64,000 nt of DNA from DATLGB01 sp038232275 (GTDB lineage: Bacteria > Actinomycetota > Thermoleophilia > Solirubrobacterales > Solirubrobacteraceae). This document shows positions 26,715-34,830 of the stretch, piece by piece. The notes below the pieces were generated by a model, which saw only the letters and a program-made list of their open reading frames with translations, had not been told where the DNA came from and made no database searches. The DNA is taken from NCBI GenBank assembly GCA_038232275.1, contig JBBSIC010000001.1, positions 62,001 to 126,000 on the forward strand, read 5' to 3'. The stretch's first letter is position 1; the number at the start of each line of letters is the position of its first letter. Both the position numbers and the translations under genes were made by a program.

Positions 26715-27149
26715 GTGCGCAGCCCGGCCGTCCTGGTGATCGCGGTGATGCTCGCCGGTTGCGGCGGCGTCGGCGCGCCGCGCTCGGATGAGGGCGAGGT
26801 CAAGGTCGCCGACGGCGTCCGCTCGATCTCGAAGACCGATCCGAAGACGAGCCTGCGCTTCGAGATCCAGACCGCGGGGCCATCGACGATGCTCACCATC
26901 GCGGCGACGAACACGCTGCCCGCCGGCGTGCGTACCCAGCTCGAGGGCAAGCGCATCTCCGCGACCTGCGCGGTCGCGGGCGTCACCGTCGCGCCGCCGC
27001 TGGCGCAGGCCTGGCCGGACCTCGCCACGCCCTTCCACACCACGCTGCAGACCAAGCGGCCGGTGCCGGTCGCCGACCGCGCGACGACCTGCACATTGCG
27101 GATCGCCGGGACCGCCGGCGCGCCGTTCTCGCAGGTGAAGCTGCGGTAA
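26715..27149 (+). CDS. Small secreted lipoprotein
   Basis: 144 residues. A short basic start (VRSPAVL) is followed by a hydrophobic stretch and a clear lipobox VMLAGC, so the mature protein is lipid-anchored at Cys about residue 15. The remainder is hydrophilic with two further Cys (SATCAV, TTCTLRI) that could form a disulfide. No family recognised. GTG 26715 is supported by the -10 element 7 bases upstream. Confidence 0.72.
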   Translation: MRSPAVLVIAVMLAGCGGVGAPRSDEGEVKVADGVRSISKTDPKTSLRFEIQTAGPSTMLTIAATNTLPAGVRTQLEGKRISATCAVAGVTVAPPLAQAWPDLATPFHTTLQTKRPVPVADRATTCTLRIAGTAGAPFSQVKLR

Positions 27150-27225
27150 CCGCGTCAGCGGGCGATGACGCGAGAGCGCGCCCGGCGCGTTCGCCGGCGA
27201 GATGAAGGCGCAGTCGCCAGCTGCG

Positions 27226-27678
27226 CTACGTCTGCAGGCCGTCCCATCCCCATCGCGGCATCGCGGCGCCCGGAGCAACCGCTGCGCCCTCGGGTGAGTA
27301 GGAGAGCACGTCGTCGACCGCCCACCGCATGTACGCGCGCAGGGCGGCGCGGAACGCGGGATCCTCAGGCAGCTCGGCGTCGTCCATCGCGCCGACGAAG
27401 CAGCTCAGAAAGCGCTCTCCGAGATCGCCCATGTCCCCGTTGCCGGCGTGCATGCGCAGCACACCCGCCTGGTCGCCGCAGGACTGCGAGTAGGCCGGCG
27501 GGCCACCCATGACCTCCGCCCAGTAGGCGGCCAGCCGCTCGATGTGCTGCGGATGCTGGTCGTCGTGCGAAAACGGATGGTTGAGCTCGGCATCTGCGAG
27601 ACAGCGCGCGTGGTGCGCCGCGGCGAGCGCCAGGAACGCGGTCTCCCCGCCGGCGAAGTCGAACAACGTGGGACGCAT
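27226..27678 (-). CDS. Truncated hemoglobin, group II
   Basis: 150-residue globin of the 2-on-2 type, involved in oxygen or nitric-oxide chemistry or peroxide handling. Landmarks: FDFAGGETAFLALAAAHH, HPFSHDDQHPQHIERLAAYW with the proximal-side His, and EVMGGPPAYSQS, RMHAGNGD, features of actinobacterial group II globins. ATG 27678 gives the normal length; more upstream sequence in frame is Arg/Ser-rich and unlike globins. It lies 10 bases downstream of the SnoaL-like gene on the same strand, so they are probably co-transcribed. Confidence 0.86.
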   Translation of the reverse strand: MRPTLFDFAGGETAFLALAAAHHARCLADAELNHPFSHDDQHPQHIERLAAYWAEVMGGPPAYSQSCGDQAGVLRMHAGNGDMGDLGERFLSCFVGAMDDAELPEDPAFRAALRAYMRWAVDDVLSYSPEGAAVAPGAAMPRWGWDGLQT

Positions 27679-27688
27679 CCGGTCCCGG

Positions 27689-28141
27689 CTAGCTCGAAGC
27701 CAGTCCTCGCAGCGCTGACGAGGGTGGCCCTGTCGTGGTGATCGGGTCTGCATGTCGATGTACGACCTTCCAGATGCCGTCCTCGGGTCGGAGGATGCTC
27801 GTGACCCGCAACTCCATATCTGCGAGCTCGCCGCATCCGCAGGCATTGACCCGGAAGCGCTCTATCTCCATGATGTATGCGAGCTCGGGGGTCACCTGCT
27901 GCGCCAGTCGCTCGAAGCCGACCACCTCGCCGTCCGAGCCGTCCGCGAACTGCGCGCTCGCGCGCTCGATCGCCTGAGCGGCATCGGCCCACCCGCGAGC
28001 CACGACGCCGGCGGGATTGACGAGGCTCACATCGTCCCCCCGGGAGAACACGGCCTTCTGCGGCTCGGGGTTTCCCCTGATGAACTCCCCCGCCGCAGCG
28101 TGATAGCGCTCGATCGCCGCATCCAGCTCACCGTCCGTCAT
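27689..28141 (-). CDS. SnoaL-like / NTF2-fold protein
   Basis: 150 residues with the alpha-plus-beta cone pattern of SnoaL/DUF4440 proteins: LDAAIERYHAAAGEFIRGN, VFSRGDDVSLVNPAG, then VELAYIMEIERFRV-like strands and a final WKVVHRHADPI. Members bind small molecules or act as isomerases and polyketide cyclases; the ligand here is unknown. ATG 28141 follows TATAGT by 6 bases. First gene of a two-gene unit with the truncated hemoglobin. Confidence 0.78.
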   Translation of the reverse strand: MTDGELDAAIERYHAAAGEFIRGNPEPQKAVFSRGDDVSLVNPAGVVARGWADAAQAIERASAQFADGSDGEVVGFERLAQQVTPELAYIMEIERFRVNACGCGELADMELRVTSILRPEDGIWKVVHRHADPITTTGPPSSALRGLASS

Positions 28142-28147
28142 CGGATG

Positions 28148-28153
28148 ACTATA
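28148..28153 (-). promoter_or_regulatory. -10 hexamer TATAGT before the SnoaL-like gene
   Basis: TATAGT on the minus strand, 6 bases before ATG 28141; a leaderless start is likely. It diverges from the plus-strand element at 28184-28189. Confidence 0.5.
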
Positions 28154-28183
28154 TCCGGCCTCGACGCGCTGGAGACACCCGAG

Positions 28184-28189
28184 TACGGT
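28184..28189 (+). promoter_or_regulatory. -10 hexamer TACGGT before the methyltransferase
   Basis: TACGGT, 7 bases before GTG 28197; no ribosome site between. Confidence 0.5.
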
Positions 28190-28196
28190 CCGCTGC

Positions 28197-29078
28197 GTGG
28201 TCGCGCTCTCGCGTCAGTACGCCAAGCTCTGCGATGTCCGCGACTTCGACGACCCGGACCTGATCGCGAAGATCCACGAGGTCGACGGCCGCAGCCAGGC
28301 GAGCCCCGCCGACCGTCATCGCAAGGCATGGGAGTACGCGATGCTCGCCCTCTACCTGGAGGAGGCCGGAGCGCTCGGTGAGGACACGGACGTGCTCGCC
28401 GTCGCGGCCGGCCACGAGCCGCCGCTGTACTGGCTGGCGAACCGCTGCCGCAGCGTGCTGGCGACCGACGTCTACGGCGCCGGCGCCTTCGCCGGCCAGG
28501 AGGCCGACGCGCGGATGCTCGAGAACCCGGCGGCCTTCGCGCCGTTCGCCTACCGCGAGGATCGGCTCGAAGCCCGCTCGATGGACGCGCGCGCCATCGA
28601 CGCGCCGGACGCGAGCTTCGACATCGTCACCTGCCTGTCCTCGATCGAGCACTTCGGCACGCCCGCGGAGATCCGGCGCAGCGCGGCGGAGATGGCGCGC
28701 GTGCTGCGCCCCGGCGGCCGGCTCGTGATCACGACCGAGCTGATCCTGCGCAAGCACCCGATGGACTGGCCGCCGCTGCAGGCGCTGCTGAAGACAATGT
28801 CCGGTGGCCGGATCTGCGCCGACGCCTCGCTCAGCGCGCGCCAGAACGACGGCTTCTGGCTGAGCGAGCTCCAGCGCGACGTCATCGATCCCACGGGGCT
28901 CGCGCTCGCCCAGCCGCTGCATACGGCGCTCAGCGAGGCCAGCTTCGAGCACGTCGTGCGCCAGGACCGCCACGGCCGGACCTGGACGCGCGACGGAGAT
29001 CCTTTCCCGCACGTCGTCCTGCGCGCGTACGGAGCGCCATGGACGTCGGTCTTCCTGCCGCTCGCCGAGAGCGGCTAG
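28197..29078 (+). CDS. Class I SAM-dependent methyltransferase
   Basis: 293 residues. The SAM domain shows DTDVLAVAAGHEPPLYWLA in place of the usual GxGxG loop, ATDVYGAGAF after strand 2, and the clear motif IV ASFDIVTCLSSIEHFG, then MARVLRPGGRLVITTEL. This variant loop is known in methyltransferases of glycan loci (FkbM-unrelated, Methyltransf_11-like). Substrate unknown. Stands alone between a divergent SnoaL gene and a convergent aldo-keto reductase whose stop lies 3 bases away. Confidence 0.82.
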   Translation: MVALSRQYAKLCDVRDFDDPDLIAKIHEVDGRSQASPADRHRKAWEYAMLALYLEEAGALGEDTDVLAVAAGHEPPLYWLANRCRSVLATDVYGAGAFAGQEADARMLENPAAFAPFAYREDRLEARSMDARAIDAPDASFDIVTCLSSIEHFGTPAEIRRSAAEMARVLRPGGRLVITTELILRKHPMDWPPLQALLKTMSGGRICADASLSARQNDGFWLSELQRDVIDPTGLALAQPLHTALSEASFEHVVRQDRHGRTWTRDGDPFPHVVLRAYGAPWTSVFLPLAESG

Positions 29079-29081
29079 CGC

Positions 29082-29933
29082 CTACGGCCGGACGAACGTG
29101 TCCGGGTCCGGCCCGATGCGCTCGCCGCGGTCGAGTGCCGCGATCGCCTCCATGTCCTCGCCGGTGAGCTCGAAGCCGAAGATGTCGAAGTTCTCCCGGA
29201 TGCGCTCGGGGGTCACCGACTTCGGGAACACGACGTTGCCGAGCTGCAGGTGCCAGCGCAGGACGACCTGCCCGGGCGTGCGACCGTGGGCGTCGGCGAT
29301 GTCGACGAGGACCTGGTCGCCGAGCACCTCGCCCTGGGCCAGGGGGCTCCAGGCCTCGGTGACGATGCCGCGGTCGGCGTGCTCGCGCCGCAGGCCGCCC
29401 TGCTGCATGTAGGGGTGGAGCTCGACCTGGTTGACCACCGGAACGACGCCGGTCTCCTCGACCAGGCGCGCGAGGTGCGCCGCCTGGAAGTTCGAGACGC
29501 CGATGGAGCGCACGACGCCCTCCTCGCGCAGTTCGATCAGCGCCTTCCAGGTCTCCACGTACTTGTCCGCCGACGGCACGGGCCAGTGGACCAGGTAGAG
29601 GTCGACGAACTCGAGCCCGAGCCGCTCGTAGCTGGCCTTGAAGGCGGCCTTGGCCTGCTCGTGGCCGTGGTCGGTGTTGAACAGCTTGGTCGTGACGAAG
29701 ACGTCGTCGCGGTCCAGGCCCGAGGCGTGGATGGCCTGACCGACCCCGCCCTCGTTGCCGTAGGCGCTCGCCGTGTCGATGTGGCGGTAGCCGACGTCGA
29801 GCGCCTGCGTGACGACCTCGGCCGTGTCCTCGGGCGGGACCTGAAAGACCCCGAAGCCGAGCTGGGGGATCTGCGTGCCGTCTGAGAGCGCGACGGCCGG
29901 GACCTGGGTGGCGGAGGAGCCGGAGAAAGTCAT
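29082..29933 (-). CDS. Aldo/keto reductase (AKR5-like)
   Basis: NADPH-dependent reductase with a TIM barrel; 283 residues, cytosolic. Signatures: QIPQLGFGVFQVP, GYRHIDTASAYGNE (catalytic Asp and Tyr), VTTKLFN (catalytic Lys), VDLYLVHWPVP (catalytic His), IGVSNFQAAHL, NQVELHPY and the C-terminal NADP-binding FPKSVTPERIRENFDIF. Most like 2,5-diketo-gluconate reductase-type enzymes; physiological substrate not decidable. ATG 29933 has GGAAGG about ten bases upstream. Confidence 0.92.
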   Translation of the reverse strand: MTFSGSSATQVPAVALSDGTQIPQLGFGVFQVPPEDTAEVVTQALDVGYRHIDTASAYGNEGGVGQAIHASGLDRDDVFVTTKLFNTDHGHEQAKAAFKASYERLGLEFVDLYLVHWPVPSADKYVETWKALIELREEGVVRSIGVSNFQAAHLARLVEETGVVPVVNQVELHPYMQQGGLRREHADRGIVTEAWSPLAQGEVLGDQVLVDIADAHGRTPGQVVLRWHLQLGNVVFPKSVTPERIRENFDIFGFELTGEDMEAIAALDRGERIGPDPDTFVRP

Positions 29934-29976
29934 AGGGGGCGCCTTCCCGGCAGATCGACCGGCAAACGCGCCTCGC

Positions 29977-29982
29977 TAGGCT
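29977..29982 (+). promoter_or_regulatory. -10 hexamer TAGGCT
   Basis: TAGGCT, 11 bases before ATG 29994, upstream of the methyltransferase/GT fusion operon. Confidence 0.45.
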
Positions 29983-29993
29983 GGCGCACCCGA

Positions 29994-30827
29994 ATGACGG
30001 CCGCCGCCCCCTCTCTCGGCGACCGCGTCGCGGCGCTCGACTGGTATCACGTGCTCGAGCTGCCGGGCGGGGTCGTCACGCGCGGGCACTTCGATCCGCG
30101 CCGCATCGTCTCCAAGGTCCCGCTCCCGGCCTCGCTGGCCGGCAAGCGCTGCCTGGACGTCGGGACCTGGGACGGCTTCTGGGCGTTTGAGATGGAGCGC
30201 CGCGGCGCGCGCGAGGTCGTCGCCGTCGACCTGCCCGAGCCGGCGCAGTGGGACTGGCCCGCGAGCGGCAGCGCCGACGTCCAGGCCGCCCAACAGCAAT
30301 ACCTGATCAAGGTCAAGAACGGCAGCGAGGGCTTCCAGGTCGCGCGTTCGGCGCTCGGCTCGACCGTCGACCGCCGCATGCTGTCGGTCTACGACCTGTC
30401 CCCCGAGCTGGTCGGCGAGTTCGACTTCGTCTTCCTCGGCACCCTGCTCATGCACCTGCGCGATCCCGTCGGCGCGCTGATGGCGCTGCGCGGCGTCTGC
30501 AGCGGCGAGGCCGTGATCGCCGACGGCATCGAGGCCATCCCCTCCTACCTGCGGCCCAACACGCCGATCGCCCGCCTGGAGGGCGACTCCGAGCCGTGGT
30601 GGTGGCAGCCCAACCGCGCCGGCCTGCACCGCATGGTCCAGGCCGCGGGCTGGACGATCGAGCAGGCCAGCGGCGTCTACTACCTGCCGACGGGCCCGGC
30701 GCATCCCAAGCCGCCAGTCTCCGCGGCGATGCTCAAGGCCGCCCTGTCGGCCCGGGGCCGCGAGCGGCTGCTGATCCGCTTCTTCGGCGTGCCGCACGCC
30801 GCCGTGCGCGCGCGCCCGGCGCGATGA
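29994..30827 (+). CDS. DUF1698-type class I methyltransferase
   Basis: 277 residues, related in layout to CmoB-like and DUF1698 methyltransferases. Motifs: GKRCLDVGTWDGFWAFEM (SAM loop), REVVAVDLPEP (acidic after strand 2), FDFVFLGTLLMHLRDPVG (motif IV), and a Trp-rich EPWWWQPNRAGLHRM segment typical of the family. In this context it probably methylates a sugar or glycan rather than tRNA, because its stop overlaps the start of a two-domain glycosyltransferase gene (ATGA at 30824-30827). Confidence 0.83.
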   Translation: MTAAAPSLGDRVAALDWYHVLELPGGVVTRGHFDPRRIVSKVPLPASLAGKRCLDVGTWDGFWAFEMERRGAREVVAVDLPEPAQWDWPASGSADVQAAQQQYLIKVKNGSEGFQVARSALGSTVDRRMLSVYDLSPELVGEFDFVFLGTLLMHLRDPVGALMALRGVCSGEAVIADGIEAIPSYLRPNTPIARLEGDSEPWWWQPNRAGLHRMVQAAGWTIEQASGVYYLPTGPAHPKPPVSAAMLKAALSARGRERLLIRFFGVPHAAVRARPAR

Positions 30828-32869
30828 CGCGGCTGAACCCGTACCTGCGCTTCCTGCGCCGCCTGCTCGCAAACCTCCCCAGGCGGGCGTGGCTGACCCT
30901 GCGCTACCAGGGGCCGAAGGAGACGCTGTACCGGCTCGTGAGCTTCCCGCTGCGGCTGACGCCGCTCGGGCCGCGGCTCGGCCTCGTCACCCGCCTGAGC
31001 GACCCGAGTGCCCCCGCCCGCCTCTGGTATGCCCAGCACGGGCGCCCCGTCGCCGTCGTCATCCCCAGCTACGGTCCGGCCGGGCTCGCGCTGAAGGCCG
31101 CGCGCTCGGTCCGGCGCACGACCGATCCCGCGCGCGTCCGCGTGCTCGTCGCCGACGACGGCTCACCCGCCGCGGAGGTGGAGCGTCTGCGCGCCTCCAA
31201 GCACGTGGACGCCGTCCTCGCCGGCCCCAACGCGGGCTTCGCGGCCAACGCCAACCGCGGCCTGCGCGAGGTGCGCGCGGACGAGGACGCGGTACTGCTG
31301 AACTCCGACGTGATCGCCCACCGCGGCTGGCTCGAGGTGCTCCAGCACGCCGCGTACGAGTCCGGCGGCGCGGACGTCGGCATCACCGGCGCCAAGCTGC
31401 TGTACCCCGACGACTCGATCCAGTTCGGAGGCGCCGTGCGCAACCCGGACGCGCCGCAGTGGTTCGACCACCGCTTCCGCTTCCGCCCGGCCGACCACCC
31501 CGCCTCCGACGTGCTGCAGCCCGCGCTGGCGGTCACCGGCGCCTGCGCCTACGTCACGCGCGACACGCTCGACGCGGTCGGCCTGCTCGACGAGGCCTAC
31601 GGCATGGCCTACGAGGACGTCGACTACTGCCTGCGCGCCTGGGAGTCGGGCCGGCGCGTGATCTACGCGCCCGCCGCGACGCTCACCCACCACGAGTCCA
31701 AGACGCGCGGATCGGCCCAGGGCACGCGGGAGATCGACTCCCAGCAGCACTTCTGGGACACCTGGGGCGACTGGTTTGACCGCCGCGACGTGCGCGAGGC
31801 CGACGGCGGCGCGCGCATCGTCTACGTGACGCAGGACCTCGGCGTCGGCGGCGGGCACCGCGTCGTCTTCGAGCACCTCGACGGCCTGCTGGACCGCGGC
31901 CACCACCCGGAGCTGTGGACGCTCGTGGAGGGTCCCCCCGACTGGTATGACCTGCGCGTCCCGATCCGCAGCTTCGCGAGCTACCACGAGCTGCGCGCCG
32001 CGCTGGCGCCCCTGGACGCGATCAAGGTCGCGACCTGGTGGGAGACCGCGCCCCACGTCTGGGAGGCGAGCCTGCGCCGCGGCGTCCCCGTCTACTTCGT
32101 GCAGGACATCGAGACGACCTACTACCCGGACCGAGACGTCCACGGTCGCGTCTACACGACCTACCGCCCGGAGTTCACGTACCTGACGACGTCGCAGTGG
32201 GTCTACCGGTCGCTGCTCGACCACGCGCCGTCGGCGACGATCATCTCCCCGGGCGTGGACCTCGAGCGCTGGCGCGCGCTCGAGGGCATGCCGCACTCCG
32301 ACGACGCCATCCTCGGCCTCGGCCGCGGCAACCCGCTGAAGAACTTTCCCCTGACGCGCGCCGCCTACCTCGGCCTCCCCGAGCCGCGCCCGGAGCTGTG
32401 GCTCTACGGCATCGAGCCGGGTGTGGCGGACGGCATGGGCGACACGGTCACCTACCACCGCAGGCCGTCCGACGCCGAGGTCAACGAGCTGCTCAACCGC
32501 GCCGCCGTCTTCCTGCAGACCTCGCGCCACGAGGGCTTCTGCCTGCCGGTGCTCGAGGCGATGGCGGCCGGCGCGCCAGTCGTGTGCACGGACGCCCACG
32601 GCAACCGCGACTTCTGCGTCGACGGCGTCAACTGCCTGATGCCGCGCGCCGAGCCGCGCGCGGTGCGGGGGGCGCTCGAGGCGCTCTTGCGCGACGGCGA
32701 CCTGCGCGAGCGCCTGCGCGAGGCCGGGCACCGCACGGCCGCCGAGTACGCGCTGGAGCGCAAGCTCGACGAGCTCGACGCCTTCTACCGCGACCTCGCC
32801 GAGCGCCGCGCCTCGGGCGTCATGCCCGATCCGGTCGTGCGCGTCACGGTCGAGGCGAGCACGCGGTGA
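30824..32869 (+). CDS. Two-domain glycosyltransferase: GT2 then GT4
   Basis: 681 residues, with the domain order opposite to the gene at 2658. Residues 70-320 are GT2: VAVVIPSYGPAGLALKAA, VLVADDGSPAAE, VLLNSDVIAHRGWLEVL, and GMAYEDVDYCLRAWESG. Residues 340-681 are GT4: IVYVTQDLGVGGGHRVV, LGLGRGNPLKNFPL and the E-x7-E motif in RHEGFCLPVLEAMAAG. The N-terminal 70 residues are basic and may bind the membrane. Likely extends a lipid-linked glycan by two sugars. ATG 30824 overlaps the methyltransferase stop. Confidence 0.88.
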   Translation: MTRLNPYLRFLRRLLANLPRRAWLTLRYQGPKETLYRLVSFPLRLTPLGPRLGLVTRLSDPSAPARLWYAQHGRPVAVVIPSYGPAGLALKAARSVRRTTDPARVRVLVADDGSPAAEVERLRASKHVDAVLAGPNAGFAANANRGLREVRADEDAVLLNSDVIAHRGWLEVLQHAAYESGGADVGITGAKLLYPDDSIQFGGAVRNPDAPQWFDHRFRFRPADHPASDVLQPALAVTGACAYVTRDTLDAVGLLDEAYGMAYEDVDYCLRAWESGRRVIYAPAATLTHHESKTRGSAQGTREIDSQQHFWDTWGDWFDRRDVREADGGARIVYVTQDLGVGGGHRVVFEHLDGLLDRGHHPELWTLVEGPPDWYDLRVPIRSFASYHELRAALAPLDAIKVATWWETAPHVWEASLRRGVPVYFVQDIETTYYPDRDVHGRVYTTYRPEFTYLTTSQWVYRSLLDHAPSATIISPGVDLERWRALEGMPHSDDAILGLGRGNPLKNFPLTRAAYLGLPEPRPELWLYGIEPGVADGMGDTVTYHRRPSDAEVNELLNRAAVFLQTSRHEGFCLPVLEAMAAGAPVVCTDAHGNRDFCVDGVNCLMPRAEPRAVRGALEALLRDGDLRERLREAGHRTAAEYALERKLDELDAFYRDLAERRASGVMPDPVVRVTVEASTR

Positions 32870-32899
32870 GGCGGATCCATCGGAGCCCTCGGTACAGCC

Positions 32900-33373
32900 A
32901 TGACAGAATCGGCTCTCGGGCATCCGATGAAGACTCTCGGCAACATTCTCTGGCTCGTCCTCGGCGGGCTCTTCATGGCAGTCGGCTACGCCCTCTGGGC
33001 GCTGCTGCTGTTCTGTCTCATCGTGACGATCCCGTTCGCAAAGCAGATGCTCAAGCTGGCGGGATACACCCTCTGGCCGTTCGGCAGGACCGTGGTGAAG
33101 GGCGACGGCAGCGGCGCGGTGTCGGCCTTGGGGAACGTCCTTTGGCTCATCCCCGGCCTCATCATGGCCGTGGGCCACGTGCTCGCGGCGCTGGCGAACG
33201 TGGTGGCGTGTGTCTTCGTCATCACCATCCCGATCTGCCTGCCATTCGCCGTCGCGCACCTCAAGCTCGCGGGACTCGCGCTGAGGCCGTTCAACCGTGA
33301 GGTCGTGGACGAGAGGTCCGCTCACCTGCGGGCGGCGCACGCGCTCGTCACGGTGCCCGACGTGCGGCCGTGA
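32900..33373 (+). CDS. YccF-family inner-membrane protein
   Basis: 157 residues consisting of two copies of the YccF domain: LGNILWLVLGGLFMAVGYAL with TIPFAKQMLKLAGYTLWPFG, then LGNVLWLIPGLIMAVGHVL with TIPICLPFAVAHLKLAGLAL. Four hydrophobic helices expected. The family has no proven function. ATG 32900 is used; MKTLGN at 32927 is a possible alternative and closer to the usual N-terminus. Not evidently linked to glycan synthesis; followed by a strong hairpin. Confidence 0.87.
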   Translation: MTESALGHPMKTLGNILWLVLGGLFMAVGYALWALLLFCLIVTIPFAKQMLKLAGYTLWPFGRTVVKGDGSGAVSALGNVLWLIPGLIMAVGHVLAALANVVACVFVITIPICLPFAVAHLKLAGLALRPFNREVVDERSAHLRAAHALVTVPDVRP

Positions 33374-33575
33374 CCCGGCGTATCCCACGGTGTGCGCAGC
33401 CTAGACCGCTTACAGCAGGCAAGGTGGGGTAGGTTCGGCCCGCCGCCGACCCATCACGCGCTTAATGGGGGCCATGACCCCAACTACACGCGTCGTCGCT
33501 CCACGCCTGGGCGGGTGAGTGCCCGCGGCTGGTCGAAACTGATCCCTACCCAGCCCAAGCCGTAATCGGCTCACC

Positions 33576-33627
33576 GAGGTCGCTGCGCCTCGTGGTCGCC
33601 AGAGCGACCAATTCGCGCAGCGACCTC
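33576..33627. terminator. Long bipartite hairpin between convergent genes
   Basis: Arms GAGGTCGCTGCG (33576-33587) and CGCAGCGACCTC (33616-33627) pair perfectly over 12 bases. Inside, after a 6x6 internal loop, GGTCGC (33594-33599) pairs with GCGACC (33604-33609) around the loop CAGA. It lies in the 270-base gap between the YccF stop (33373) and the YciH stop (33644), which otherwise shows no gene. A bidirectional terminator is the simplest reading. Confidence 0.6.
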
Positions 33628-33643
33628 GCCTCGCCCCGGCCGC

Positions 33644-33970
33644 CTAACCGCCCGCCAGCACGGCCTTGTACCCCTCGCCGCGCAGCACCTCGAGAACGAC
33701 GTCGCGGTGATCGCCCTGCAACTCGATCACGCCGGCCTTGACCGAGCCGCCGACGCCGCAGCGCTTCTTCAGCCGCCCGGCGAGCTCCTTCAGCGCCGCG
33801 TCGTCGACCGGGACGCCGCTCACGGTGGTGACGGCCCTGCCGCGCCGGCCGGAGGTCTCCCGGCGCACCTTGACCGGTCCCTCGCTGGCCAGGCGCGCCT
33901 TGAGCTGCGGGTCGCGCGCCTTGCGCAGATCGCCGTCGGTGGTCGAGTAGACGACGCGGCGGCCCGCCAC
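33644..33970 (-). CDS. yciH: SUI1/eIF1-family translation factor (YciH)
   Basis: 108 residues. The C-terminal SUI1 fold is clear: VKVRRETSGRRGRAVTTVSG, LKELAGRLKKRCGVGGSVKAG, VIELQGDHRDVVLEVLRGEGY. YciH proteins can affect start-codon fidelity in vitro and act as translation inhibitors under stress; that is family knowledge. GTG 33970 overlaps the TAG of the ABC permease gene (TAGTG), so it is the third gene of the exporter operon, a surprising partner. Start supported by the first residues VAGRRVVYSTTDGD, typical for the family. Confidence 0.88.
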   Translation of the reverse strand: MAGRRVVYSTTDGDLRKARDPQLKARLASEGPVKVRRETSGRRGRAVTTVSGVPVDDAALKELAGRLKKRCGVGGSVKAGVIELQGDHRDVVLEVLRGEGYKAVLAGG

Positions 33971-34830
33971 TACAGCTCCTCGGCCACTTCGGGTGCCATG
34001 CGGTTGAACACATAAAAGCCGAGGCCGAAGACCACGAACGTGATGCCGATCGGGATGGCGAGCAGGGGCGCTCCGCCGATCGCGTCCGCGGCGCTCGGCG
34101 AGGCAGGGTCAAAGACGGAGTGGCGGATCTGCTGCACGACGGCCGACATCGGGTTGCTCATGACGATCGGCCTGGCCCAGCCGGGCACGCGCTCGATCGA
34201 GTAGATGATCGGGATGGCGTAGAAGCTCGCCTGCAGCACGACGTCCCAGATCGGCTGCACGTCGCGGTAGCGGACGAACAGGGCCGAGAGCAGCATGGCG
34301 AGCCCGGTGACGTAGACCAGCATCATCGCGATGGCGGGGATCGCGACGAGCCAGTTCAGCGTGACGGGCACGTGCCCGATGACCATGAAGACGGCGATCG
34401 CCACCGAGTTGACCGCGAGGACGAGGCCGGCGCTGACCACGACCGAGAGCGGGATCACGATGCGCGGGAAGTGGATCTTGCGCACGAGGTTCTCGCGGGC
34501 GAGGACCGCCCCGACCGAGCCGCCGGTGCACTCGCCGAAGAACTGAAAGAGCATGATCCCGGTCAGCAGCGTGGGCGGGTAGTACTTGACGTCGTTGCCG
34601 ATCGGCAGGATCTCGACGAAGACCACGTAGTAGACGCCGAACATCAAAAGCGGCCGCCCGAGCTGCCAGATGTAGCCGAGCACGGTCCCAAAAAAGCGCA
34701 GCCGGAACTCCAGGTAGGCGAGCGTCCAGGTCAGCGCGGCGGCGCGGCGCCAGTCGCCGGTCAGCGCCGACGGTCCGTACATGCGCTGGCCGCCGGCCGC
34801 GCGGATCCGCTCGATGTCGACGACGCTCAT
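33970..34830 (-). CDS. ABC-2 type polysaccharide export permease (Wzm-like)
   Basis: 286 residues with six hydrophobic helices, ABC2_membrane family. Features: cytosolic N-terminal amphipathic start, FRLRFFGTVLGYIWQLGRPLL, ENLVRKIHFPRIVIPLS (coupling-helix region) and YRDVQPIWDVVLQASFYAIPIIY. Together with the adjacent ATPase it forms an exporter for a completed lipid-linked polysaccharide. ATG 34830 overlaps the ATPase stop codon (ATGA). Downstream YciH start overlaps its stop. Confidence 0.92.
   Translation of the reverse strand: MSVVDIERIRAAGGQRMYGPSALTGDWRRAAALTWTLAYLEFRLRFFGTVLGYIWQLGRPLLMFGVYYVVFVEILPIGNDVKYYPPTLLTGIMLFQFFGECTGGSVGAVLARENLVRKIHFPRIVIPLSVVVSAGLVLAVNSVAIAVFMVIGHVPVTLNWLVAIPAIAMMLVYVTGLAMLLSALFVRYRDVQPIWDVVLQASFYAIPIIYSIERVPGWARPIVMSNPMSAVVQQIRHSVFDPASPSAADAIGGAPLLAIPIGITFVVFGLGFYVFNRMAPEVAEEL

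Noticed and set aside
1624..33556. Shared CTACCCAGCC near 1628 and 33547 as a dispersed repeat
   Set aside because: Only ten bases agree and one copy is coding sequence of ctaA; chance in G+C-rich DNA is sufficient.
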